Positions 41,417 to 51,601 of a stretch of DNA of 64,000 bases are shown here, in pieces; positions within the stretch are counted from its first letter, which is position 1, and each line of letters begins with the position of its first letter. Source of the stretch: Helicoverpa zea (lineage: Eukaryota; Arthropoda; Insecta; Lepidoptera; Noctuidae); contig NC_061480.1 in NCBI RefSeq assembly GCF_022581195.2, forward strand, positions 6,596,892 to 6,660,891, written 5' to 3'. A program made the translations under genes and the position numbers. The notes below the pieces were generated by a model, which saw only the letters and a program-made list of their open reading frames with translations, made no database searches and was not told the DNA's origin.

Positions 41417-41930
41417 CTGATAAAGAAAGAAAGAAACATTTTTCTGTCGGAATATGGGTACAAAACAGTTGTTAGGTGTAGTTATAAGTTCTAACCATAC
41501 TCTGCCATGATCAGGCGTACTTATTGTTAACACAAAGTGTTTAACTTAAATCTATTCTAACAAGGTACATAACTATACTCGCTGCTTATACAATTATTAT
41601 ATCACAGTTTTATCGTTTAAATATTCTTTCACACTATAATAACATTTTTCTAGAAGTAAAATAAATAATTTCCGTTTAAATAGGTTTAGACTATTAACTT
41701 CCTTAAAACTATTTGGCAACTTGTTGTAAATATGTAACGCCATGCAATACACATTGTGACTAAACACATTGACTCTTTGCTGAGGCACCAGGAGATTGTG
41801 AATACGTCTACCTGGCCTAGCCACTGCATCATTGTGCTTGCAGAAAAACTGGGGATGTTTGCGCACAAAAACACAAATTTCCTTTATGTACAGATTGGGT
41901 AATGGCAATATATTATATGATGAAGGTGAT
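41417..41930 (-). mobile_element. CR1-type LINE 3'-end fragment
   Basis: The minus-strand 3' UTR has CTAACAACTG then TTTTGTACCCATATTCCGAC, matching the position of a similar block in the 34018-35340 element, and a GTTTCTTTCTTTC-type tail. Confidence 0.7.
41597..41908 (-). CDS. CR1-type reverse transcriptase, last 100 residues
   Basis: Residues such as PNLYIKEICVFVRKHPQFF, NDAVARPGRR, NVYCMALHIYNKLPNSFKE and FILLLEKCYYSVKEYLND align by eye with the end of the 34291-35340 frame (CLYILEIALFVKSNPNKFQ, SVYCMAPVIYNKIPKQWKE, FLLNKSYYSISEFLNE). It lies well downstream of the RT catalytic core. The first Met is internal. It is a fragment from a second, related family. Confidence 0.75.
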   Translation of the reverse strand: MPLPNLYIKEICVFVRKHPQFFCKHNDAVARPGRRIHNLLVPQQRVNVFSHNVYCMALHIYNKLPNSFKEVNSLNLFKRKLFILLLEKCYYSVKEYLNDKTVI

Positions 41931-42315
41931 ATACCTATGGTAAGTGCGTATTCCTACTTTATCACCGCTAGAACTGAAAGAATGAAATATAATTAATACA
42001 TCTGAAGGGAAGTGTCACACATATTGGCTACACTACACTCTGCCAATGTTTGTACACTATTTTTTTTCTAATAAAATAGCAATTTGAATTCAGAATTCGT
42101 TTTCAATTCAAAATTGGAATACTTACATGGTAAGTACAAAAAAGTCTTAAGTCTAGATTATTTCTGGTTAGTTTTTTTTATTACGTCACTTGCACCGTCG
42201 CGTCTTCATTCTGCATTTAACGGAAATTATGTAATGTCTATGTACTTCCTTGTGTCTCTAAATTTATTTATTTCGTTGAAATAATATTTTATGCTATTAT
42301 AAATATTTATTTTGT
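41931..42315. other. Unassigned AT-rich sequence
   Basis: No supported features. Confidence 0.3.
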
Positions 42316-42445
42316 AACATCTTTGGCAGTCGTTACGGGTAATCAGAAGCCTGTAAGTCTGACACCAGTCTTACCTATTGGTATCGGGTTGCCCGGGTAA
42401 CTGGGTTGAGGAGGTCCGATACTCAGGTAGGCAGTTACTCCTAGT
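42316..42445 (+). mobile_element. RTE-tailed tRNA SINE fragment
   Basis: CATCTTTGGCAGTCGTTACGG, AAGTCTGACACCAGTCTTACC, CGGGTTGCCCGGGTAACTGG, then cut off at the next element. Confidence 0.7.
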
Positions 42446-42451
42446 AAAAAA

Positions 42452-42902
42452 CCCCCGACCCAAAAAAAGCACTCAATTATTATGACAAAAGGCTAAAAAC
42501 GCTAAACCCTATAAAAAGCAAAAAATAACTTTTAACACTACGTAAGTACCAACTAAAGCATGTCAGACTAAACTAAATTTTGTCGTGTCGGGGGACCGCT
42601 CTAATTTATTAGCCTAACGTTAAAAGTAATTATATACTACTACATTACATATACTTTACTACTTTTAATTTTGTTTAGATACGTGTTTTTTTTATACGAA
42701 TGTTGTAATTAGGTAGGTATCATTTGATTTATGTAAGTATTTTAAAGGTAAAAAGCGGTCCCCCGACACGTCAAAATTTAGTTTAGTCTGACATGCTTTA
42801 GTTGGTACTTACGTAGTGTTAAAAGTTATTTTTTGCTTTTTATAGGGTTTAGCGTTTTTAGCCTTTTGTCATAATAATTGAGTGCTTTTTTTGGGTCGGG
42901 GG
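42452..42902. mobile_element. Long-TIR MITE, CCCCCGACCC ends, copy 1
   Basis: About 148 bp at each end are near-perfect inverses, from CCCCCGACCCAAAAAAAG inward to a GTGTCGGGGGACCGC block, around an AT-rich centre (about 155 bp). A close relative is at 47514-47908. Both share the sequence beyond one end (AAATTTATAATTTTATT... AAGGAGCT), so the mobile unit may be larger. No coding capacity. Confidence 0.8.
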
Positions 42903-43556
42903 TTTTTTAAATTTATAATTTTATTTTATTTCATGCTTTTTGAAGGAGCTCCTTAATTTTTCCTTCTTTCATTTAATTTATTTTTCATCCCACCATCTCG
43001 GAAAGAGTAGTTTTACCCTTTGATATCTGAGCGCAAAAGTCGTTTTTATCCTCTAGAGCGGCAAAGTGATTTGAATTTAGAACATCGTGTGCAATACTCC
43101 ATTTGTGACAATCTTGATAAGACTTTTCAAACAAATACATATTAAATAAATAAAATACTGCTTAAAATAATTATTCAATTAATTAAGTATTTTTTATTAT
43201 TGTTTTTACACAGATTTTTAACGTCGTTTAATTTTTAAAGTGAGTTTTCAAATATGTTAACTTTAATAGGTACATCTTTTTAATTTGATACTCGTATGTG
43301 CGCGCCATTTTGTTTTTTTGCATTTAGTAATTTCCTCGATGAGGTGGGATGAAAAGTTACGTGTTGCACTCGAGTGCAAAGATTTTTCACCTTGTGCTCT
43401 TTTGATTCCCTCGCTATCGCTCAGGATTCTAATTATTGAAACACTCGCTACGCTCGTGTTTCAATTTTAGAATCCTTCGCTTGCTCGGTCATCAAAATTG
43501 AGCTCGCGGTTAAAAAGCAACTTTGCACTCTTGTATAACAAATAACTATTGTTTTA
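42903..43556. repeat. Repeat-derived flank with ACTCGCTACGCTCG motifs
   Basis: 42903-42990 is the inverse of 47430-47508. Further on, GTGTTGCACTCGAGTGCAAAG, CCCTCGCTATCGCTCAGG and ACACTCGCTACGCTCGTGTTTC resemble common moth repeats. The class is unknown. Confidence 0.4.
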
Positions 43557-44115
43557 AGATGGGGTCGCTATATGCGATCTCGGCCAAAAGAAGCTGTTTA
43601 ACAATCCTCATGACAAACTGGCTCTGGGAGAATTGCACAGATTGAGAAACAACAAAGATTAACCTTTGGTCATTCTAGATTTTCAGCAAAAATATAAATC
43701 GGTTTATCCGTTTCATTCCGGCATTCCAGGGTTTCATCCACCACATCCCATTTCCAGCATCAGGTTCTCGTCAATCAGAAACATGAAGAGAACTCGTCAA
43801 GACAAATTCAACGAGCCCAAACTCGATGGGTTTACTAAGAGGCAGTTCAGGGTTACGTCTCCTATTTTCGTGTCCTAACAGCAGACCAGCTCAGTGGTTC
43901 TAGAAGACATTAGTATTTCAAATTTCAGATCCCACATATGCTTGCAAGTAAACTGAGCGTGTAACATTCCTATCACACCTAACAAACGAGCTGATGACCT
44001 TGAAGACCTGAACCGATTTCCACCAAACATAGCTAAGAACACTCCCGAATGACATTCCTTTCAAACAAAAAAAAACCGCATTACAATCGGATCATCCGTT
44101 GGGGAGCTACGATGC

Positions 44116-44118
<3 letters not shown>

Positions 44119-44157
<39 letters not shown>
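44119..44157. repeat. (CA)n microsatellite
   Basis: Uninterrupted ACACAC run of about 19 units inside the left arm of the inverted pair. Confidence 0.9.
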
Positions 44158-44163
<6 letters not shown>

Positions 44164-44406
44164 TCAAACTTATAACACCCCATCGTTTTTGCGTCGGGGG
44201 TTAAAAACACTGGCACTCAGCTGCATCCGGTTAGACTGAAAGCCGACCCTAACATAGTAAGGAATAGGCTAGGCAGATGATGTTGAATAAAATAAGTATA
44301 GAACAGAATATAAAATAAGTATCAGTAAACGGTTATGAAATAAAACAAGTCATACTGATTTATTTTTAACCCCCGACGCAAAAACGACGGGGTGTTATAA
44401 GTTTGA

Positions 44407-44412
<6 letters not shown>

Positions 44413-44451
<39 letters not shown>
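44413..44451. repeat. (GT)n microsatellite
   Basis: Uninterrupted TGTGTG run of about 19 units in the right arm, mirror image of 44119-44157. Confidence 0.9.
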
Positions 44452-44456
<5 letters not shown>

Positions 44457-45239
44457 GCATCGTAGCTCCCAAACGGATGATCCGATTGTAATGCGGTTTT
44501 TTTTGTTTGAAAGGAATGTCATTCGGGAGTGTTCTTAGCTATGTTTGGTGGAAATCGGTTCAGGTCTTCAAGGTCATCAGCTCGTTTGTTAGGTGTGATA
44601 GGAATGTTACACGCTCAGTTTACTTGCAAGCATATGTGGGATCTGAAATTTGAAATACTAATGTCTTCTGGAACCACTGAGCTGGTCTGCTGTTAGGACA
44701 CGAAGATAGGAGACGTAACCCTGAACTGCCTTTTAGTAAACCCATCGAGTTTGGGCTCATTGAATTTGTCTTGACTGGTTCTCTTCATGTTTCTAATTGA
44801 CGAGAACCTGATGCTGGAAATGGGATGTGGCGGATGAAACCCTAGAATGGTATATAACCCTGGATCACCAAAGGTTAATCTTTATTGTTTCTCAATCTGT
44901 GCAATTCTCCCAGAGCCAGTTTGCCATGAGGATTGAAACAGCTTCCTTTGGCCGAGATCGCATATAGCTACCCCATCTATACATATAATAAATCTATACA
45001 TATAATAAATCTGTAAAAAAACTGTGTCTGTACATTGAATATATTAAAAAAATAATAATTGGGTGGGGTTTAGAAACAGTAATGGAGCACAAATCCAAAA
45101 AAAAAATTCGGTCTGTATGTCTGTATGTCTGTATGTCTGTATGTCTGTTTGTTTGTACACGCTAATCTTCCAAACTACTGAACGGATTTCAATGATTTTT
45201 TCTTTGTTGTATCAGTATTAAGCCTGGTCAACATATAGG

Positions 45240-45780
45240 CTATAATTTATCTTCGAAACTTGAAGACCTGATGCAGAACTCCAACAGACCAACAAAACTA
45301 TAAGAGATACAAAAATGGTGCCATGGCAAAAATTGTTTCATGTGATGAGCATTTTCAGCTGAGATAATAAATTTTAAGATCTGGAACACCTGATGTGGAA
45401 CCCCAAGAGGCCAGCTTCTCTGTACCATATACAGGTATGCCGTTTTAGCAAAAGTTGTTCAATTTGATAAGCACTTTCTATTGACTTATACAAATTGAAG
45501 ATCTAAAACACCTGATGTGGAACTCCAGGGGCCCAGCTAGACTATAGCATATAGATGTATGACGTTTTAGCAAAAGTTGTTCAATCTGATAAGCACTCTC
45601 TGTTGACTTATAAAAATTGAAGATGTAAAACACCTGATGTGGAACTCCAGGAGCCCAGCTAGACTATAGCATTATGAAGATATGACGTTTTAGCAAAAGT
45701 GGTTCAATCTGATAAGCACTTTCTATTGACTTATAAACATCGAAGATCTGGAACACCTGATGTGGAACTTCAAGAGCAAT
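45240..45780 (+). repeat. Minisatellite, about 120-bp unit, five copies
   Basis: ACCTGATG(T/C)(G/A)GAAC(T/C)CC recurs at about 45270, 45390, 45510, 45632 and 45757, with CGTTTTAGCAAAAGTTGTTCAA between. The right arm has four units (about 51900-52400), so copy number differs between arms. Confidence 0.8.
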
Positions 45781-46689
45781 ACTACACTTGAAATGTATAG
45801 AAATGAATGTTATGAAATAGGTATGGTGAATCAAAAAAAAGTAATTAGTCTGTCTTTTAGATAACCCTAAAATAATGGACACGTATTTTTCTTTTCTCTC
45901 TCTCACAAACAAACAATAACGAAGATACAACAACGCTTGAATTTCGTTTTAAGTCACTGCTTAGTACAAATTTTACATACCTAGACGTGGCGTCACGAGC
46001 CTCCACTCTCCGACTTTGTTGCGTTATATCTCATTATTATTTTGTATGTCTCTTCCAGACCTCGGGACTACATAGTTCCGAATTTTCACGCCCTTTTGAG
46101 ACAACTTTAATGAAATGGTGATACAAAACCGACGATTATCCCTTTATACACTATAAAAATGAACCCAAGGACAATCCCAGGTGGACGTCGTTAAAAAAAA
46201 GACAATCCCCGGTTCTGTGCTAAACTATTGCTAACTATGGAGAAAAACTACTTGGGCTATTGTGATGGGATGTTAGTGGATGACAATGTATTAGGTACAT
46301 GTAAAAATGGCAGGTGGAGACTCGCCACCTCACTTACTGGGCCCCCGGGAACCAGTCACTGAATAGCAACAAGAGGGCAACAGGGTAATGAGCGGCGGGT
46401 AAGGGTGAGGATACCTCGGCGGACTTTAAACGCAGATTACGCGCTCCCTATGCTTACCATGAGGCACCTACCCTCCGAGCAGGGCTACTAATGCTGCTCT
46501 AGCGACTCCACTCTGGACGGCCAAGCCAAGCCAGAGGCGTGAGACCTACCCCCGTCATGGTTCACTCCGACCGGCCGGAGATGGGGGACAGTATACTCTC
46601 CCTGGAGAACAGTATATATAGCTCCGCGGGGTCGCTACTCCCCATCATCAGCCTCAGATGTCCTGCGGTGCCTATATCTCATTATTATT

Positions 46690-47085
46690 GTCATTATTAT
46701 CTCAAGAGCCTTTGTCCCAATTATGTTAGGGTCGACTTCCAGTCACGATGCAACTGAGTACCAGTGTTTTACAAGGAGCGACTGCCTATCTGACCTCCAC
46801 AACCCGGTTACCCGCTCAACCCAACACCCCTTGGTAAGACTTACTGGCTTCTGACTACCCATAACAACTGCCAAGAATGTTCAATGACAGCCGGAACCTA
46901 CAGTTTTTACATCCCCTCCAAATAACGGTCATTGGTATCCAAAATATACATAGAAAGTACATACGAACTTAGAAAAGTTGCATTGACAGGCACTTGCCAG
47001 ACCTGGAATCAAAGACGCACGCTCATACTTGAGAGATTGGTTCTCTACCCACTAAACCACCACGACTTCAACTAAGTTACCACGA
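46690..47085 (-). mobile_element. RTE-tailed tRNA SINE inside the left Helitron
   Basis: CTCAAGAGCCTTTGTCCCA, GTGTTTTACAAGGAGCGACTG, AACCCGGTTACCC, down to CCCACTAAACCACCACGAC. It is diverged at box B. The same SINE sits in the right arm at 49195-49575 in mirror image. Confidence 0.75.
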
Positions 47086-47425
47086 CTTTGTCATCTATTT
47101 AATGTTTTTTTACGTAATAATACGTGTAATATTTTTGCCACACACAACTTAATTGCGGACTAATTAGAATCACTACTTTTATCCCTATGGTCACATCTAT
47201 TGCAGTTCAGTTCTCAGCGTTTTGTTTAGTCTGCTGTGCTTTTGCCGTTAAAGTACAAAAATTAAATATATGGAACGTTTCTAATGGTTATGCGTATTCC
47301 GTTGTTTTCAAGTCAAAGGGCCCTTAAAATTCAATATCAGACTATTCAGATCTTTGATTTTGCTGACCCCGTAGTCGCTGGCATAAGGGACAGGATCCGC
47401 GTACGAAGTCGCGGGCAGAAGCTAG

Positions 47426-47513
47426 TCTTAAAATAAAATAAATTAAATGAAGGAAAAATTAAGTAGCTCCTTCAAAAAGCATGAAATAAAATTAAATTAT
47501 AAATTAAAAAAAA
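47426..47513. other. Junction between Helitron end and MITE
   Basis: AT-rich; inverse of 42903-42990. Confidence 0.5.
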
Positions 47514-47908
47514 CCCCGACCCAAAAAAAGTACATAATTATTATGACAAAAGGTTAAAAACGCTAAACCCTATAAAAAGCAAAAAATAACTTTTAACACT
47601 ACGTAAGTACCAACTAAAGCATGTCAGACTAAACTAAATTTTGACGTGTCGGGGGACCGCTTTTTACCTTCAAAAATACTTACATAAATCAAATGATAGG
47701 TACCTACCCAATTACAACATTCGTATATAAAAAAACACGAATCTTAATTAGATAATTAGAGCGGTCCCCCGACACGACAAAATTTAGTTTAGTCTGACAT
47801 GCTTTAGTTGGTACTTACGTAGTGTTAAAAGTTATTTTTTGCTTTTTATAGGGTTTAGCGTTTTTAACCTTTTGTCATAATAATTATGTACTTTTTTTGG
47901 GTCGGGGG
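47514..47908. mobile_element. Long-TIR MITE, CCCCGACCC ends, copy 2
   Basis: Same near-perfect inverted arms as 42452-42902, with a shorter AT-rich centre. Inserted (or left) in the spacer between the two large Helitrons. Confidence 0.8.
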
Positions 47909-48465
47909 TTTTTTTAATGATTTGCATTAAAAACGTAAATATTTTAAAGGAAAAATTTCCAAAGATAAATCTTTGCATAAGTATTGCTTTAGAGATAAAA
48001 AGTAAAAAAAGAGAAAAAAGTATTTTTGTTGACAATTAATCTACAAAAGTATTTTAATTATTTGTCTTTATTTTATTTTCAGTAATTACAAACTTGAATA
48101 TGTACACTATATTTACAAACTTAAACTACTTTACTAAATGAAACTACATTCTACCTTAACTTAGGCATGCAAAAATAAAAATAGAATTAAGTTAATTACA
48201 ATATTGAGATTGGATGTTATGACATGTCTATTTCTTTATCCTATCTCTAGTAAGAAACCTACGGTTACAATATAGGGAACGACCGTTAAATAATACAACA
48301 AAATGGCTTATACTAGCTTAAAAACTCGTCTAACCTAAGTCAGCGAAAGGTGGGGAAAATTCCAGCGCAAATCGGCTAGATTCAGTTACTGTCACTCACA
48401 CATACATAGCGTTGGTTATAGTGTGCGTGAGCAATTACATAGGTACTCATTGGCAACATTTTTTA
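47909..48465. other. AT-rich spacer of the palindrome
   Basis: 48215-48290 (ATGTCTATTTC, CTATCTCTAG, AGGGAACGACCGTTA) is a faint half of the TCTATCTATCT MITE. Nothing else is seen. Confidence 0.35.
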
Positions 48466-48688
48466 GTTCGGCCATTCAGAGAATGCGTTCCTGACACGTC
48501 GCGATTGAACTGACGACGTAATAACATTCATTGATTATTGATATAATAATGTTGTTTTAATGCTCCTCAATTGTTAAAACGGTAAACAACCAGCAAAAAT
48601 ATTTTTATCGTAACTGCAACGCCATTGCAAAGTTACGTCGTCAGTTCAATCGCGACGTGTCAGGAACGCATTCTCTGAATGGCCGAAC
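48466..48688. mobile_element. Miniature GTTCGGCC element, 223 bp
   Basis: Inverted ends of about 53 bp: GTTCGGCCATTCAGAGAATG, CGTTCCTGACACGTCGCGAT, TGAACTGACGACGTAA. Flanked by TTTA on both sides. The non-terminal part equals the left end of 15776-16735 in opposite orientation. Confidence 0.8.
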
Positions 48689-48985
48689 TTTAGAAAATGT
48701 GAGAACTTAGCGAAGGAAAATTGTGTAATTTTATAGTTTTTTTTCTTTGTTATTGATTAGTTTTAATGGTAGGTTTTACGATGTGTGTGCTTACCTTACT
48801 TTAAGGAAAAGTATGCTTGAAAGTAACGTAGGTAATTAAAAAGAAAACTACCCATAAATAATCTAGACGATTGTGATAGAAACCTATAGATAAACTTTTA
48901 TCGTGGAAACTATTTTGTTAAAGTTGTTGAAGTTAAAGTGAAATTTTTAATTTTCTTTTTAATTGCAGTGGAATTATATTTAGAA
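48689..48985. other. AT-rich spacer of the palindrome
   Basis: No supported features. Confidence 0.35.
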
Positions 48986-49194
48986 CTAGCTTCTGCCCGC
49001 GACTTCGTACGCGGATCCTGTCCCTTATGCCAGCGACTACGGGGTCAGCAAAATCAAAGATCTGAATAGTCGCAATAGACGTGACCATAGGGATAAAAGT
49101 AGTGATTCTAATTCATCCGCATTTAAGTTGTGTGTGGCAAAAATATTACGTAAAAAAACATTAAATAGATGACAAAGTCGTGGTGACTTAGTGG

Positions 49195-49575
49195 AATTCG
49201 TGGTGGTTTAGTGGGTAGAGAACCAATCTCTTAAGTATGAGCGTGCGTCTTTGATTCCAGGTCTGGCAAGTGCCTGCCAATGCAACTTTTCTAAGTTCGT
49301 ATGTACTTTCTACGTATATTTTGGATACCAATGACCGTTATTTGGAGGGGATGTTAAACTGTAGGTTCCGACTGTCATTGAACATTCCATTCTTGGCAGT
49401 CGTTATGGGTAGTCAGAAGCCAGTAAGTCTTACCAAGGGGTGTTGGGTTGAGCGGGTAACCGGGTTGTGGAGGTCAGATAGGCAGTCGCTCCTTGTAAAA
49501 CTCTGGTACTCAGTTGCATCGTGACTGGAAGTCGACCCTAACATAATTGGGACAAAGGCTTTTGAGATAATAACG
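49195..49575 (+). mobile_element. RTE-tailed tRNA SINE inside the right Helitron
   Basis: GTCGTGGTGACTTAGTGG and GGTGGTTTAGTGGGTAGAGAAC at the head (partly duplicated), then TTTGATTCCAGGTCTGGCAAG, GGGTTGAGCGGGTAACCGG and ACATAATTGGGACAAAGGC. It mirrors 46690-47085. Confidence 0.75.
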
Positions 49576-50119
49576 ACAATAATAATGAGATAAAGGTACC
49601 GCAGGACATCTGAGGCTGATGACGGGGAGTAGCGACCCCGCGGGGCTATATATACTGAGTTCTCCAGGGAGTGTATACTGTCCCCCATCTCCGGCCGGTC
49701 GGAGTGAACCATGACGGGGATAGGTCTCACGCCTCTGGCTTGGCTTGGCCGTCCAGAGTGGAGTCGCTAGAACAGGATTAGTAGCCCTGCTCGGAGGGTA
49801 GGTGCCTCATGGTAAGCACAGGGAGCGCGTAATCTGCGTTTAAAGTCCGCCGAGGTATCCTCACCCTTCAGCTGCTCATGTCCCTGTTGCCCTCTTGTTG
49901 CTATTCAGTGACTGGTTCCCGGGGGCCCAGTAAGTGAGGTGGCGAGTCTCCACCTGCCGTTTTTACATGTGCCTAATACATTGTCATCCACTAACATCCC
50001 ATCACAATAGCCCAAGTAGTTTTCCTCCATAGTTAGCAATAGTTTAGCACAGAACCGGGGATTGTCTTTTTTTTAACGACGTCCACCGGGGATTGTCCTT
50101 GGATTCATTTCTATAGTGT

Positions 50120-50123
50120 ATAA
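50120..50123. repeat. Left ATAA target duplication
   Basis: ATAA before the element and ATAA at 51602-51605 after it. The uninterrupted left Helitron arm has a single copy at the matching place (TGTATAAAGGG on its minus strand), which proves the duplication. Confidence 0.85.
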
Positions 50124-51601
50124 CCACTCAAGCGTCCGAGGTGATAACAGTCACCAAAAAAATTCTTGCCTTAAGCGTCCATGGTGACTACAGTATCCGA
50201 ACGACATCGTTCGGTTTAAACGTGTACAGCGCTATAGCCAGGTGGTATTAATATAGTTGATTGATACTAGATGGCGCGTTATTAAATTTGTCATCCGTGA
50301 GTTGTGATTTTTTCTGTGCAATGGCAACATTAAATTTATAAAAAAATATATTGAAGTGACAGTTCGTCGTTTTTGACAAGTGACTTTTTTGTGTGTGGAG
50401 CTCTTGACAAAAATGTGGTAAGTTTCTTGTTTTATACCTTATTTAGATTGTTATTTTATATCAAAATAAACGTGAAGAAATTTCCTTTACGAAATATGTA
50501 TTATTACGACAATTTCAAAACGTTTACATAGTATAATTTAGGTGGAAAAGTTATACGATCACTACACGATCATCGTTTGATACTTTTCTATTGTTTACAG
50601 TGTATTCTAATTGGTTATTTTTGTTAAATAAATGCAAAATATACGAGAATCGTTCACTATTAGCACGTTAATGGCCATTTACAAACGAAATACATTGAGA
50701 TGGGGTCTATAATGATTAAAATGTTAAGACGTTATTCATGATTTTAGTGTTGGTGAGCCGACTCCTCTTGGACTGATCTACTTACAACGTAAATAATGGT
50801 TTGTTCACACGGAGCGTTTTATGATCAATTTGGGAATGTTTTGTGGCTTTTGGCTTTGTTTATGTATCTACTTATAGGTGACGGCATGTTTATTTAGTTT
50901 TCGTTTTTCAATATCAAAGAATGAAAAATACCTAAAATTACAGTTTTACAGTGTATTTATTTTACTGTAATATCAATAACCGCTTTCTTTTTTTCTATTT
51001 AACATAATAAAAAATTATATGTAATAAAATTATATAAAAGTAAACATGTTTGCTCTATAAACATACCGAACAGTAATATGCGTGTTTCATTAAAACAACG
51101 TCGTCGTGTGAACACGCTATTAGCCGGGCGGCCATCTTGTCACATTTTTACGTCGCCCGAGGCCCAGTGACCGCTTGAGAAACACTTAACTTTGTTTATT
51201 TTTTCATGACAGAAAACTAATTACTTATATTAAGATATTGGTATCATTTTAAAGAGTATATCCTGTACTAATATAATAAAAAAACATTGTTACCAGTAAT
51301 CACTATATTTTTCTTATAAAACTCGGAATAAAAAAAAATTACGATATTTTTTTTGATATCCTCAACTTTATACTTTATTATCATCCTATAATATTAATTA
51401 AAGTAATTTACTTTTAATCAAATTAAATTTTACGTTTTTTTAGCTTTCCGTGAGTATTTTTTATTCGAATCTAGCTATTGTAGTTTTTCAGTAGTAATCG
51501 TTTTTGTTGAGAGAGTCTCGCTTGGTCGTAAAAAAGCAATTGACATTTCATGCGCGGACAGGTGGGCCGAGAATCACTGCGCGGCTTGGACGCTTGAGTG
51601 G
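50124..51601. mobile_element. 1,478-bp DNA element with CCACTCAAGCGTCC ends
   Basis: The terminal inverted repeat is 14 bp, CCACTCAAGCGTCC. The empty site is preserved in the mirror arm (about 46145-46150), so ends and ATAA duplication are certain. A second AAGCGTCC lies just inside the left end (about 50175) and CCGCTTGAGAAAC near the right end. It has no transposase frame. A 4-bp duplication points to piggyBac-like or another 4-bp superfamily, but the site is not TTAA and the ends are unfamiliar to me. Confidence 0.85.
50395..50425 (+). promoter_or_regulatory. Start codon next to a 5' splice site inside the element
   Basis: AAAATGTG|GTAAGTTTC: an ATG with two further bases, then a consensus donor. 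The preceding 60 bases (TGACAGTTCG, TTGACAAGTGAC) look like an insect 5' leader. It may be the first exon of the lost transposase or of a captured host gene. No downstream exon is visible. Confidence 0.3.

Larger units (their letters stand above)
43557..44975. mobile_element. Large inverted pair of one repeat, with facing (CA)n and (GT)n tracts
   Basis: 43557-44207 and 44371-44975 are inverted copies of about 600-650 bp. Outer ends read AGATGGGGTCGCTATATGCG and its inverse; inner ends read GTCGGGGGTTAA and TTAACCCCCGACGC. The (CA)n tract (44119-44157) and (GT)n tract (44413-44451) lie at mirror positions. The spacer (44208-44370) contains a SINE 3' scrap (44208-44282). It may be one long-TIR element or two copies inserted head to head. 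Confidence 0.75.
44976..47425 (+). mobile_element. Large non-autonomous Helitron, left copy (2.4 kb)
   Basis: It begins TCTATACATATAATAAA, duplicated at 44976 and 44993, each after an A. It ends with hairpin CCGCG-TACGAAGT-CGCGG (47397-47414) and CTAG (47422-47425) before T. It contains a minisatellite (45240-45775), a GC-rich block (46315-46680) and a nested tRNA SINE (46690-47085). The inverted right copy at 48986-52641 carries the same internal order, so the SINE was there before the duplication. No Rep/helicase frame. Confidence 0.85.

Noticed and set aside
44100..44460. CRISPR-like or regulatory repeat array
   Set aside because: It is a simple (CA)n/(GT)n microsatellite pair within an inverted eukaryotic repeat.
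46539..46757. Frame MRPTPVMVHSDRPEMGDS conserved in both Helitron arms
   Set aside because: Conservation follows from recent DNA duplication; the frame runs into the nested SINE and has no further support.
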